A DNA stretch of 64,000 bases from RYN-417 sp043743105 (lineage in GTDB: Bacteria; Patescibacteriota; Saccharimonadia; Saccharimonadales; JACDBH01): positions 1 to 64,000 of the forward strand of contig JAYTXD010000011.1 of assembly GCA_043743105.1 (NCBI GenBank), in the 5' to 3' direction. Below the pieces are notes generated by a model. It did no database searches, was not told where the DNA came from, and worked only from the letters and a program-made list of their open reading frames with translations. This document shows, piece by piece, positions 24,492 to 33,035 of this stretch. Within the stretch, counting starts at the first letter, position 1; each line of letters opens with the position of its first letter. The translations under genes were made by a program, and so were the position numbers.

Positions 24492-25668
24492 TATACGGGT
24501 CTCCTGGTTGGTTATTGGATATACTGTAACTACTATACCGCGAAATTTGGAAAGCTAAGCCTAATGCACCCGTCACAAACAGCACGCTGGTACCTCCCGT
24601 ACTTATAAATGGCAACGTAATCCCTTTTAGGGGCAACAGCCCTATCATTGCTCCGATATTTATGGCCGATTGCACACTAAACCACGCTAGCATGCCGGTT
24701 ACTAGTAAGCCGCTAAAATCATCCGGAGCTTTTTCGATAATTTTAGCCAGTCGCCCAAAAAACACCGCATACACTGCCAAAATTAAGGTCATCCCAACAA
24801 AGCCAAATTTTTCGGATAAAATTGCGAAGATTGAGTCGTTGGATGCTTCTGGCAAATAACCATAGGCCTGTACACTTCTACCCAGGCCCAAACCAAACAT
24901 ACCGCCCGACCCCACTGCAATTAATGCCTGGCACGATTGATAGCCAGTAGTCTGACAGTCTGCTGTTGGGTGCAAAAAAGTTAGTAAGCGCTGCCGCCTA
25001 TACGGGAAAGCCGAGATAAGCAATACAGCACCAATGGCAATTGTGCCACCGATTAGCATAATCCTTTTAAGCGGTAGCCCTGCAACAAATACCATTGCAG
25101 CAATAATTCCGACCATCACCGCAGTTGATCCCAGGTCACTCTCGAGCAAACCTACGACAATAGCAATCACTACCAAGCAAATGACCAAAGGTTTTAAGGT
25201 AGATTCCCAATTGTCGAGCGTACCGGACTTTTTAGCACGAGCAAGAAGGTCAGCAAGCCATATGAGTAAAGTAAATTTAATTAGCTCGGCAGCTTGGAAC
25301 GAAAACCCACCAATCTGGATCCATCTGTAGGCACCATTTACCCGAGCCCCCGCAAACTGTACCGCCAAAGCAACAATAATCGAAGTAACAACCAGCGGTT
25401 TTATGGCATGTCGCCACCAACCAAACGGTATTCGCGATAACACAATAAAGGCAATAGCCCCTAGCAAAACTGCAACCAACTGTTTGGTAATATAATACAC
25501 TTCTGACACATTGTTTTGGTTACTTACACCAGGGCTAATGGCATACACCACCACAACACCAACTCCAAGGAGACCTGTTGCAATCAGCGGTAACCAATAA
25601 TCAGGCCTATGTCGCCGTTGTTCTACTGCTGTGGGGTTTGGCCTGCGTCGGGCCCTTAATGTTTGCAT
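24424..25668 (-). CDS. ftsW: Septal peptidoglycan polymerase FtsW (SEDS)
   Basis: 414 residues with about ten transmembrane helices. SEDS family glycosyltransferase that polymerises lipid II together with the class B PBP two genes upstream. Family signatures: NGAYRWIQIGGFSFQAAELIKF, SDLGSTAVM, QALIAVGSGGMFGLGLG, LPEASNDSIFAILSEKFGF and the C-terminal PFISTGGTSVL. Residues 1-30 are a basic cytoplasmic tail. The last 30 residues are polar and Arg-rich and are encoded in the stretch overlapping murG. The chain from mraY to ftsW has a 32-base gap. Confidence 0.93.
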   Translation of the reverse strand: MQTLRARRRPNPTAVEQRRHRPDYWLPLIATGLLGVGVVVVYAISPGVSNQNNVSEVYYITKQLVAVLLGAIAFIVLSRIPFGWWRHAIKPLVVTSIIVALAVQFAGARVNGAYRWIQIGGFSFQAAELIKFTLLIWLADLLARAKKSGTLDNWESTLKPLVICLVVIAIVVGLLESDLGSTAVMVGIIAAMVFVAGLPLKRIMLIGGTIAIGAVLLISAFPYRRQRLLTFLHPTADCQTTGYQSCQALIAVGSGGMFGLGLGRSVQAYGYLPEASNDSIFAILSEKFGFVGMTLILAVYAVFFGRLAKIIEKAPDDFSGLLVTGMLAWFSVQSAINIGAMIGLLPLKGITLPFISTGGTSVLFVTGALGLAFQISRYSSYSISNNQPGDPYNDNSTDGRGQRRSYYTTVRRRS

Positions 25669-25700
25669 AGTTGCTCTTTTTTGTTTGTTAGAATATTTAA

Positions 25701-26747
25701 CTAATGGAGTTGATTGCTAAGGAAGAAAACCGTTAGCCCAACAACACCCATCACCTGGCCGATAATCCAGAACCGCATCGTAACCTTAGTTTCTTCCCAG
25801 CCAAGCGCCTCAAAATGGTGATGTATGGGTGCAATACGGAAAATCTTTTTGCCATGACGTAGCTTTTTCGAACTCATCTGAATCGCGCTTGAGCCTGCTT
25901 CAATGACAAACAAAAAGCCGATGATTGGCAAAATCAAAACTGTATCAGTCAGCATTGCCACTACTCCAAGTGCAGTGCCCAGAGCAAACGACCCCATATC
26001 ACCCATAAAAAACCTAGCCGGAAATATATTAAACCAGGTGTAGCTTAAAAGTGTTCCAACTATTGTTAAGCAAAACCCTGCAATCCCATAACGTTTTTCA
26101 ATAAAAGCGATAACCGCATACATTGCGAAGGCCGTAGCCGTAAGCCCGCCAGCCAAACCATCTAACCCATCACTAATGTTTACTGCATTAGCAGTCGAAA
26201 CAATGACAAGCACAAAAAGCGGAACAATCAACCAGCCAAGCTGGAGCGGGGTACCAACAAACGGAATGTGAATACTACTTACATCGAGCTTTGTATAAAA
26301 CCAAATGCCGCCAACAAGCGCTACAGCAGTGATGAGCAACATTTTTAGCTTACTACGCATACCGGCTATACCGCCAGTGCTATGAATGTTTAACATATCA
26401 TCAACAAATCCAATAAGCCCTGCCCCTGCCATTGCCGCCAGTGGCAACCATGTTTGGCTACGCGACAAGTTAAATAGTAGCGTCACAATAACGGTAGAAA
26501 CAACAAAAATAATACCAGCTGCAGTTGGAATATTACGTTTTAGCTTTGCACCGTGAAGCTGTTGAAAAACAGTCGCTTTTGCCCCTGTTGCATCAGTTGT
26601 GCGACCTTTCTTCCACCATTCGTGCTTAAATGCATAGTTGGTGTAGATTGGTGTTAAAAGCATGCTGAGCGCAAAGCCGGCAAAACCTAATAAAAATATT
26701 TTACCGAGAGTGTGTGTATTTACGATAATATTGATGGTTTCTGACAT
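25701..26747 (-). CDS. mraY: Phospho-MurNAc-pentapeptide translocase MraY
   Basis: 348 residues, ten-helix membrane enzyme that transfers phospho-MurNAc-pentapeptide to undecaprenyl phosphate (lipid I). Recognisable blocks: RNIPTAAGIIF, GFVDDMLNI (aspartates of the catalytic site), NAVNISDGLDGLAGG, FPARFFMGDMGSFALG and the His cluster APIHHHFEALGWEETKV. A TATAAT box about 28 bases upstream of the ATG suggests an internal promoter in the dcw cluster, in the 73-base gap after ftsI. Confidence 0.95.
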   Translation of the reverse strand: MSETINIIVNTHTLGKIFLLGFAGFALSMLLTPIYTNYAFKHEWWKKGRTTDATGAKATVFQQLHGAKLKRNIPTAAGIIFVVSTVIVTLLFNLSRSQTWLPLAAMAGAGLIGFVDDMLNIHSTGGIAGMRSKLKMLLITAVALVGGIWFYTKLDVSSIHIPFVGTPLQLGWLIVPLFVLVIVSTANAVNISDGLDGLAGGLTATAFAMYAVIAFIEKRYGIAGFCLTIVGTLLSYTWFNIFPARFFMGDMGSFALGTALGVVAMLTDTVLILPIIGFLFVIEAGSSAIQMSSKKLRHGKKIFRIAPIHHHFEALGWEETKVTMRFWIIGQVMGVVGLTVFFLSNQLH

Positions 26748-26820
26748 GTTTGGTGTTACCTGTTTATCAGCTTATTATACCCTGTTTTAGTTAAATATTC
26801 CGTCTTTAGCTGAATCATTA

Positions 26821-28623
26821 TCATTTTTTTGGGGTGACTCCATAATTGTTTATAAGCATCGTTGCCATATCCGAAAAAATTGGTGCAGCCGTACGTGCAC
26901 CAGCAAAACCGCCGATGCCTGGTTCGTTGACGCGTACGAGCACCACGTATTGCGGCTTATCACCGCCCACAAATCCGGCAAATGTCCCTGTAAAACGGTC
27001 GGTATAATAACCCCCAGCTGGGTTGGCAATCTGGGCAGACCCTGTTTTACCGCCTATCATATAGCCCGCTGGCATATTTGGCATGCCATAAAACGTGTGG
27101 TTAGAACTAAAAACATACTGCATCAACGTCGATACGTCAGCGCTAGTAGCTGGTGTTACAACCGTGCGGACCGACTTAATAGCGTTAATGGTCTTTTTGC
27201 CGAAGGCATCGGTGGTCGATTCAACCAAATGAGGTTGATAATACATACCCCCGTTAATAGCCCCCGCATAGGCACCTGCCATTTGCAGTATGGTGGCCGT
27301 CATACCTTGTCCAAATGATGTGTTAGCATAAGTAATATTACGCCCATTACCTGTGTCTGGATCAGGTACAATACCCCCAGTTTCACCCGCCTGCTCAATA
27401 CCAGTTAAAGTACCAAATCCAAAGTGATTCACCATATAGTCATGCCACGTATCCCGCGCCTTTTTGTTAATCTCGCCGCCACCCATTTGTTGCAACATAT
27501 ATACCGCACCCGTATTCAAAGACAGCCGCAGTAAGTCACCAATACTCTTAACACCAGGCCCTCCATCTTCTTCGACGTTACTTACTACATAACCATCAAT
27601 TGGGATTTTGGCTGGGTCGTAGTAGGTCGTATCTTTTGTAATAACGCCCTGGTTTATTGCAGCCGCAGCAGTCAGAGGCTTCATAATTGACCCCACTTCT
27701 AGAGGTGAATCCACAGCCTGGTTACCTAGCGCCGACAAGTCGGTAATACTTGCAAGCTTAGATGGGTCATAGGTTGGGTAATTTGCCATAGCCGTAATAG
27801 CTCCTGTTGTCACATCCATAATCACCGCACTACCACTTTTACTCTTGGCTCTATCAAGCCCCTTTTTTAATATTTCCTCTAGCTGTCGCTGGGCACCAAT
27901 ATCAATTGTCAACTGTACTTTGTCGCCTGACTTTGGGTCTGTCTGAATGTTTTCTTTGTTAGATACCAAAGGCACACCCTGTGCATCAGTAATAGCCTTT
28001 AGCTCACCTGGCGTGCCACCAAGCTTGCTGTTAAGCTTTTCTTCCAATCCGTATTGCCCATTGCCTTCATCATTGACAAATCCAAGCAGCTGCGCCGCCA
28101 ATTGTCCATCTGGATATGTCCTATATGATTCTTCGCGCGTACCAACACCATTAAATTTGAGCTTATTCAACTGTATACTTTGGTCTCTGCTAAGTTTTTT
28201 AGCTAAGACTACATAACGTAATCCTGGCGTTTTTAATAAATCACTCACTTTATTAGTATCACCACCAATAATTTTTGAAATGGCTGCAGCTTCTTTGAGT
28301 GAATCTTTAACGTACTTAGGATCTGCAAACAAGGTATACTTTTTTTCATTAAGTACTAATGGTGTTGACGCGTCGCCGTCATAAGCATATATAGTCCCCC
28401 GCTCTGCTGGTATTTCGTACTGTTTGAGCTGTGACTGCAAGGCCGCTTTTTGATAAAAATCGTGCTTAATGACCTGTAAATAAAACATTCGAACGACAAA
28501 TATAGCTGTTAAAAAAATCAAAGCGCTGTAGATAACACGGACACGTTTAACAGTACTCACTGGCTTTACTTCTGTGGATGCCATTTTAGGTTGGTTTTTG
28601 CGGTACGGTGTTACTGCGGGCAT
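26821..28623 (-). CDS. ftsI: Class B penicillin-binding protein (FtsI/PBP2-like transpeptidase)
   Basis: 600 residues. One N-terminal transmembrane helix (about 28-48), a pedestal domain (RGTIYAYDGD... at 75 onward), then a transpeptidase domain with the active serine in GSIMKPLT (SxxK), SLN (SxN) and GGKTGSAQ (KTG). It crosslinks septal peptidoglycan with FtsW. The KTG, SxN and SxxK motifs are all intact. The start lies 10 bases inside the edge of a palindromic element (28634-28759), so the 5' leader and any promoter come from or cross that element. Confidence 0.93.
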   Translation of the reverse strand: MPAVTPYRKNQPKMASTEVKPVSTVKRVRVIYSALIFLTAIFVVRMFYLQVIKHDFYQKAALQSQLKQYEIPAERGTIYAYDGDASTPLVLNEKKYTLFADPKYVKDSLKEAAAISKIIGGDTNKVSDLLKTPGLRYVVLAKKLSRDQSIQLNKLKFNGVGTREESYRTYPDGQLAAQLLGFVNDEGNGQYGLEEKLNSKLGGTPGELKAITDAQGVPLVSNKENIQTDPKSGDKVQLTIDIGAQRQLEEILKKGLDRAKSKSGSAVIMDVTTGAITAMANYPTYDPSKLASITDLSALGNQAVDSPLEVGSIMKPLTAAAAINQGVITKDTTYYDPAKIPIDGYVVSNVEEDGGPGVKSIGDLLRLSLNTGAVYMLQQMGGGEINKKARDTWHDYMVNHFGFGTLTGIEQAGETGGIVPDPDTGNGRNITYANTSFGQGMTATILQMAGAYAGAINGGMYYQPHLVESTTDAFGKKTINAIKSVRTVVTPATSADVSTLMQYVFSSNHTFYGMPNMPAGYMIGGKTGSAQIANPAGGYYTDRFTGTFAGFVGGDKPQYVVLVRVNEPGIGGFAGARTAAPIFSDMATMLINNYGVTPKK

Positions 28624-28633
28624 TTCAACTCTT

Positions 28634-28759
28634 TATGACTCGCGTACAATAGTGCAGTTTGCGATGAAGCCCGTGTAAGAAAATCGATACGTACTTAAGC
28701 TACAGTAAGATTTTTTGACGCAGGGCTTCACCCAAAATGTGCATTGTACGCGAGTCATA
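28634..28759. mobile_element. MITE-like palindromic element inside the dcw cluster
   Basis: 17-base perfect terminal inverted repeats (28634-28650, TATGACTCGCGTACAAT, and 28743-28759) flank 92 bases with a further inner inverted repeat (TGAAGCCC / GGGCTTCA). The element fills the gap between ftsL and ftsI almost exactly. Its ends differ from the TTACGCAAA family, so it is a separate type. Confidence 0.65.
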
Positions 28760-28760
28760 T

Positions 28761-29108
28761 TTAATTTTGAATTACAGCACTAGGCGCAACAGAAACTAAG
28801 GAGTTCGACACGGCACTATTATTGGCGCGGTCAAGTGCCTGTAGGCGCGCAGAAGCAACTTCGAGTTCATCGTGTTCGCTCTGCAGGGCGGTGGCTTGAG
28901 TACGTAGCGCGTTAATTTTATAGCCGTAAGCATTTGTCTTCGTTACTTGAGTTAGGTACAAAAGTCCTAAGACGCTTGCAAGGACAATTAGTACAATGGT
29001 GTTACTAATTGGACCAAAGCCCTTTAGCTCCCGCTTAAAACTAACAGCATTCTGATTTCGCGTCGCGTAACGCTGACGACCCATTGCTAGAGAAGAAGAA
29101 TATGTCAT
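28761..29108 (-). CDS. ftsL: FtsL-like septum protein
   Basis: 115 residues: a basic N-terminal tail, one transmembrane helix (about 37-56, IVLIVLASVLGLLYLTQVT) and a short extracellular coiled-coil segment (KINALRTQATALQSEHDELEVASARLQAL), the layout of FtsL/DivIC proteins. FtsL forms a complex with FtsQ and FtsB that activates FtsWI. Assignment rests on topology and on the position between rsmH and ftsI, where ftsL normally sits. The leader upstream is A-rich with no Shine-Dalgarno. Confidence 0.75.
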   Translation of the reverse strand: MTYSSSLAMGRQRYATRNQNAVSFKRELKGFGPISNTIVLIVLASVLGLLYLTQVTKTNAYGYKINALRTQATALQSEHDELEVASARLQALDRANNSAVSNSLVSVAPSAVIQN

Positions 29109-29313
29109 GTTATATTTTGATACTTTTTGTTTTTATATTTGTTGTTTTATAGGTTATGTTTTTAGTCTTTTGGTAAATGTGGTGCACAGGCAGCCTAAAT
29201 AGACTACCCGTGCATACAGTGCCCTTTTAAAGGACTCTGACCCTTACTTTATAAGCTCGGGAGTTACTTTTTACCGTAATTGGCATAAGTGCTATTCCCC
29301 TTTCTTTTTGTTT

Positions 29314-30210
29314 TTATTTTTTAGCAACGGCTCGAAGCTTTGTGCTACGGGCGCGCGGATTGAAAACTAATTCATTTTGTCCCGGAACAACAGGTTTCTT
29401 GGTAAGCAAAATCAGTTCGGTATCATACCTGTCTCCAGCAACATCTTGGAAAAACTGTTTAACGATCCTATCTTCTAAACTTTGGAAAGATAAGACAACT
29501 AGACGCCCTCCCGGGGCAAGCAGTTCCACCCATAACGGTAAGGCTTTTTTGAGGAGCCCCAACTCATCATTCACGGCAATCCGGAGCGCTTGGAACGTTC
29601 GGGTCGCCGGATGGACTTTACTATGCCCCGGCCAAGCCTGGGCAACGATCTGGGCAAGTTGTAGCGTTGAGCTAACAGGACGATTTTTGATTATCCTGTC
29701 CGCAATTTGCGAGGCTTTTGGTTCCTCTCCATATGTTCTCAAGACCCAGGTCAAGGCAGCTTTATCATAATTATTCACTATAATTTCTGCTGTTAATTCC
29801 TGACGTTGATCCATCCTCATATCGAGTGACGCATCTCGGCTAAAGCTAAAGCCACGACTCGCCGTATTAAGGTGCGGTGACGACACGCCTAAATCCGCCA
29901 ACACTAACTGAAACCTACGATTATCTCGTAGCAAACTTCGGGCTGCACTCACATAATCTTCGTGCATTATGCTGATGCCACTACCCACGAACTTCGAACT
30001 CAGCTGGGTTACGGCCATCTCATCACGATCGACGAGCACCGAACCGGCAGCATTAAAGGTGCGTTCCAGTACTTGCTCAGCGTGCCCACCGTACCCGGCC
30101 GTTAGATCGAGATATTTCTCCTCTTTCTTGGGGTCTAAAAAATGAAGCACTTCATCGAGCATTACTGGAATATGTTGTTGGTTTTTGTTTTGGATATTGG
30201 ATTTTTGCAT
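29314..30210 (-). CDS. rsmH: 16S rRNA m4C1402 methyltransferase RsmH (MraW)
   Basis: 298 residues. SAM-dependent N4-methylation of C1402 in 16S rRNA. The N-terminal block HIPVMLDEVLHFL, motif I LDLTAGYGGHAEQVLE, the motif LADLGVSSPHLN, the RGFSFSRDASLDMRM block and PGGRLVVLSFQSLEDRIVKQFF near the end are diagnostic. Second gene of the dcw cluster, 372 bases after mraZ. The ATG is preceded by an A-rich CAAAAAC-repeat leader with no Shine-Dalgarno. Confidence 0.95.
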   Translation of the reverse strand: MQKSNIQNKNQQHIPVMLDEVLHFLDPKKEEKYLDLTAGYGGHAEQVLERTFNAAGSVLVDRDEMAVTQLSSKFVGSGISIMHEDYVSAARSLLRDNRRFQLVLADLGVSSPHLNTASRGFSFSRDASLDMRMDQRQELTAEIIVNNYDKAALTWVLRTYGEEPKASQIADRIIKNRPVSSTLQLAQIVAQAWPGHSKVHPATRTFQALRIAVNDELGLLKKALPLWVELLAPGGRLVVLSFQSLEDRIVKQFFQDVAGDRYDTELILLTKKPVVPGQNELVFNPRARSTKLRAVAKK

Positions 30211-30582
30211 GTTTTTCTTGTTTTTGTTTTTTGCAAGGTCACCGAATCAGCAGTCAACTTTTTGTTTTTTTGGGTGAACGTTTTTGTTTTTGTTGGTTAT
30301 CCGTTAGCTTTTAACGGAAAAAATGAGATACGAGAGCCGGTTTTGAGACCAACTAATTCATCTTTTCCTGATGGTAACAGATATTCTAGAGACTTTCTAA
30401 GTGTGTGAGGTGGAGTTTTGGGAGGTGTTTTGTTTGAAAAAGGTGCGAGGGTGTTTTATGAAGTGGTTATCCCCTTGTTTCCCACTTGTTGACTGCCGAA
30501 TCGCTAATCTCGAGTCGGACTTACTTTTTGCTGCTTGCCTAGATTGTTAAAGATAAAACACTAAATCAGAAAAATGCGTTGC
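30211..30582. other. 371-base mraZ-rsmH intergenic leader
   Basis: No ORF of note. On the coding (minus) strand the 90 bases before rsmH are built of CAAAAAC-like repeats. A degenerate pair of TGGGA/GGGGA pentamers with five-base spacing near 30465-30480 might be a weak MraZ site. A TTGACT stretch in the A-rich part could be a -35 box. Confidence 0.35.
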
Positions 30583-30936
30583 CTAGCTCTTTGCTAAGAT
30601 CCGCCAGTATTTGCCGGCCCGTACCGCGACTACATCTTTGGTTATCAAAGCGTAATCTAAGTGGTGTTGATCCAAGGGTATCCTACCCTGCCGGGCGTCC
30701 ATGACGCTTTCGACTCTGCCCATCCGGAATTGAACGTTAAGATCGGCCGTTTGCTCATCTAGGATATTTCCTTTGAGCTTTGGTTCGACTTCTTCGTCCC
30801 ATACCATTTTTGGGTAGAGATGCAGATAGTTCTGGAATCCTCGGGTGATGACTACGCCGCCAGCAAACTCGTGTCGAAGTTCAGCGGGTATGGTTAGCCG
30901 CCTCTTGTCGTCAAGTTTCCGTTCGAAGTAATCCAC
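30583..30936 (-). CDS. mraZ: Transcriptional regulator MraZ
   Basis: 117 residues, first gene of the dcw cluster. Two SpoVT/AbrB-like halves carry the DxxxR signatures: KLDDKRRLTIPAELR near the N-terminus and MDARQGRIPLDQ in the second half. MraZ forms a ring and represses its own operon by binding TGGGN repeats. The start codon is GTG (30934-30936), preceded by AAAGGA. It is shorter than E. coli MraZ (152). Four TGGGT boxes lie 75-120 bases upstream, consistent with autoregulation. Confidence 0.9.
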   Translation of the reverse strand: MDYFERKLDDKRRLTIPAELRHEFAGGVVITRGFQNYLHLYPKMVWDEEVEPKLKGNILDEQTADLNVQFRMGRVESVMDARQGRIPLDQHHLDYALITKDVVAVRAGKYWRILAKS

Positions 30937-31010
30937 CTATCTCGGTCCTTTAGTGTTAATTTGTAGTGGTTTTTGTGTTTTTGTTTTATGGCTAAGTCTA
31001 TTTTTGGCTT

Positions 31011-31056
31011 ACCCACGATTACCCACTGACAAGAGCATACTACCCACGATTACCCA
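31011..31056 (-). promoter_or_regulatory. MraZ operator: four TGGGT boxes
   Basis: On the minus strand TGGGT occurs at 31056-31052, 31046-31042, 31025-31021 and 31015-31011. These form two pairs with five-base gaps (a 10-base period), each within AGTGGGTAATCGTGGGT. This is the known MraZ-box arrangement (TGGGN with five-base spacers). GATAAT/TATACT boxes lie just upstream (about 31063-31075), so bound MraZ would block transcription. Confidence 0.75.
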
Positions 31057-31098
31057 CTGCAAGTATATTATCCATAATACTGAGCTAGAATGTGGCAC

Positions 31099-31107
31099 TT
31101 ATCCACA
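31099..31107 (+). promoter_or_regulatory. Perfect DnaA-box match upstream of mraZ
   Basis: TTATCCACA, about 160 bases upstream of the mraZ start and close to its promoter. It could link division gene expression to replication initiation, or be chance. Confidence 0.3.
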
Positions 31108-31365
31108 GATTCACCAGATTACGGCATATGTACACAACCTGTAGTGTATAGAATATTAATTAGACACTACAGGCAGCGGTTAGGGTCTTATAACCTAATA
31201 CAATAATTTGCTCCCTTCGGTTATTTCCTAGGAGGTTTCACCCTATGATTTAACCGCTGGAGACGTATTTTACGCTCATAAATCACTATACCTAAAAACT
31301 CCCACGAACTGTAATTATGCTGGTATAGAGCTTTAAAGACATAAATCGGCAAAGTAAGGTAAAAG

Positions 31366-31511
31366 GGACTTATGACCATACCTTGAAAGAGACTAAAAAG
31401 CTCAGAGTGAAGCCGGTTAATTACCAATGAGACCAGGCTAAATATTAATAAAGGCTCATTGGGAATTTTACCGCGCGTGAACGGTCTCTTTCAAGGTATG
31501 GTCATAAGTCC
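31366..31511. mobile_element. MITE-like element with 28-bp inverted repeats
   Basis: 28-base perfect terminal inverted repeats at 31366-31393 and 31484-31511, starting GGACTTATGACC. The interior holds a second imperfect inverted repeat (around ACCAATGAG and CTCATTGG), so the 146-base unit folds into a long hairpin. No ORF. Its first bases, GGACTTA, match the end of the element at 16368. Confidence 0.7.
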
Positions 31512-31537
31512 AAGGCAAAAAGCCAACGGGAGCTGGT

Positions 31538-32980
31538 CTATTCTTCAGAACCTGATCGCAGATGCTCTATCTGCTTAGCCCACCACTGCGCACTTGGCCG
31601 TACTGTTCGCTTCATGCCCTTTTCGCGGTCAACGTGTACCAGCCCAAATTTCGGCCACCAGCCAAAAGCCCATTCGAAGTTATCCAGCAAACTCCAGTGC
31701 ATATAACCAATAAGATGCACGCCGGCTTTTCTTGATTTAATCAGTGACAGCAACGTTTCCTTGATCCACCACTGCCGGAATTCATCCTTGACATCTGCCA
31801 CACCGTTTTCGGTTATCATAATTGGCTTGTGGTAGCGCAGCCACAGTTTTGTCGCCACTTCACCGATACCATTCGGCTCCATATAAAACCCTAGGTCACT
31901 CTTTGGCTCAAAGGGCTGGCTTATCTTGGCACCGTCAAAATAGTTCGTAAAATAATAGTTGAAACCGATGAAATCGATTCTCCGCTTTGTGCGGTCATAA
32001 AAATAATAGTTCCCAAATTTGTCGGCTACCTTCACAGCTATTTTGCTCAAAAACTTGTCATTTTTTGGCACATTGTTGGCCATCTGCACGGCGGCGCTGA
32101 TCTGCAGTTCTGGATTGGCTTTTTTCATGATGAGATATGTCAGTTTATGCGCCTTAATAAGCACAAAGAACATGCGGATTCTCATGAACAGCGGTGCTTG
32201 CGGTGGCACAGGCACACCGGCGTTCCATTCCGGATACGTAATATAAATATTCGGCTCGTTCACGGTTAGAATATACTTTACTTCGTCGCCAAATTCCTCA
32301 GCCACTTTGCTGGCAAACTTCAGAAAATAGCCGACGTTAGCGTTCTTACCAAAAGCTCCCTTATCTTCAAACCACACTGGGTGGGTCCAGTGCCAGAGGT
32401 TCAAGACAGGTTCGATACCTCGCTTCTTAAGCTCTGCGATGTAGTTGTGATAATGATCAAATGCGCTTTTGTCCCATACGCCTTCTTCGGGCTCTACCCT
32501 GCTCCATTCCAAAGTAAAACGGAAAGCATTCAAGCCAAGATCAACTAAAATATCAAAATCTTCCTGGTATCGATGAAAGTGATCGACACCTTTGCCCGAT
32601 ATGTAGTTTTCAGGAGTCTTTGCTTCTGGCAGAATCTTAATTCGTTGCCATTCCGGCAGTGCCAACATCCGCTTCTCAACACCATCGGCCAATTCTTTGG
32701 CATGAGCCAGCTCCCAGACGGTCCATTGGTCATAGTTTCCTCCCTCAACTTGGTGGCCAGCTGTACTTGCCCCCCACAGAAAATCATCCCCAAACAACTG
32801 CACCGACCTAGTCTTGCTACTGACAGAGTCAGCGGCCTGGCCTCGGTCTTGAGGCGCAGAAACGGATGTTCCGCTCCGTTGCTCGCTCACCGTAGTATTC
32901 TTACGCCTTGCTCCGCTACTCACGGAGACATCCGTTTCTGCATCCTCCTGCAGTTGTTTGGTCTCAAATATTTTAGCCAT
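31538..32980 (-). CDS. Family 1 glycoside hydrolase (beta-glucosidase type)
   Basis: About 480 residues. The GH1 barrel starts near residue 66 (FLWGASTAGHQVEGG) and contains the acid/base Glu in TVNEPN, the nucleophile Glu in ITENGVAD, and YMHWSLLDNFEW near the end. It hydrolyses beta-glycosides; the sugar cannot be inferred. There is no signal peptide, so it is probably cytoplasmic. The N-terminal 65 residues are low-complexity and contain a 28-residue stretch encoded by a perfect-ended palindrome (32857-32940). I choose the ATG at 32980 because a TACAAT box ends eight bases before it and only two bases before the alternative ATG at 32986. A sugar-processing enzyme stands out among these housekeeping genes and may be acquired. 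Confidence 0.9.
   Translation of the reverse strand: MAKIFETKQLQEDAETDVSVSSGARRKNTTVSEQRSGTSVSAPQDRGQAADSVSSKTRSVQLFGDDFLWGASTAGHQVEGGNYDQWTVWELAHAKELADGVEKRMLALPEWQRIKILPEAKTPENYISGKGVDHFHRYQEDFDILVDLGLNAFRFTLEWSRVEPEEGVWDKSAFDHYHNYIAELKKRGIEPVLNLWHWTHPVWFEDKGAFGKNANVGYFLKFASKVAEEFGDEVKYILTVNEPNIYITYPEWNAGVPVPPQAPLFMRIRMFFVLIKAHKLTYLIMKKANPELQISAAVQMANNVPKNDKFLSKIAVKVADKFGNYYFYDRTKRRIDFIGFNYYFTNYFDGAKISQPFEPKSDLGFYMEPNGIGEVATKLWLRYHKPIMITENGVADVKDEFRQWWIKETLLSLIKSRKAGVHLIGYMHWSLLDNFEWAFGWWPKFGLVHVDREKGMKRTVRPSAQWWAKQIEHLRSGSEE
32857..32940. repeat. In-frame palindromic insertion within the GH1 gene
   Basis: CAGAAACGGATGT (32857-32869) is the exact reverse complement of 32928-32940; the inner sequence is also partly self-complementary. 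The unit is 84 bases, exactly 28 codons, and keeps the reading frame. Confidence 0.6.
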
Positions 32981-33035
32981 TAGCATCTATTGTAACAGAC
33001 ATCGTTAGCCCCCCACTCTGTGAAAAAACACATAT

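Larger units (their letters stand above)
30937..31537. other. 600-base region between mraZ and the GH1 gene
   Basis: Contains, in order, the mraZ leader, the MraZ-box repeats (31011-31056), a minus-strand promoter region near 31063-31075, a DnaA-box match (31099-31107), an unassigned AT-rich stretch (31145-31365), and a palindromic element (31366-31511). A 68-codon minus-strand frame (31221-31427) overlaps the element and is not supported as a gene. Confidence 0.5.

Noticed and set aside
20602..31107. Replication origin
   Set aside because: Three isolated DnaA-box matches lie kilobases apart; no dnaA/dnaN genes or clustered boxes with an AT-rich unwinding region.
31221..31427. 68-codon minus-strand frame downstream of mraZ promoter region
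   Set aside because: Its start lies inside a palindromic element, there is no ribosome-binding site or nearby -10 box, and the product resembles no family.
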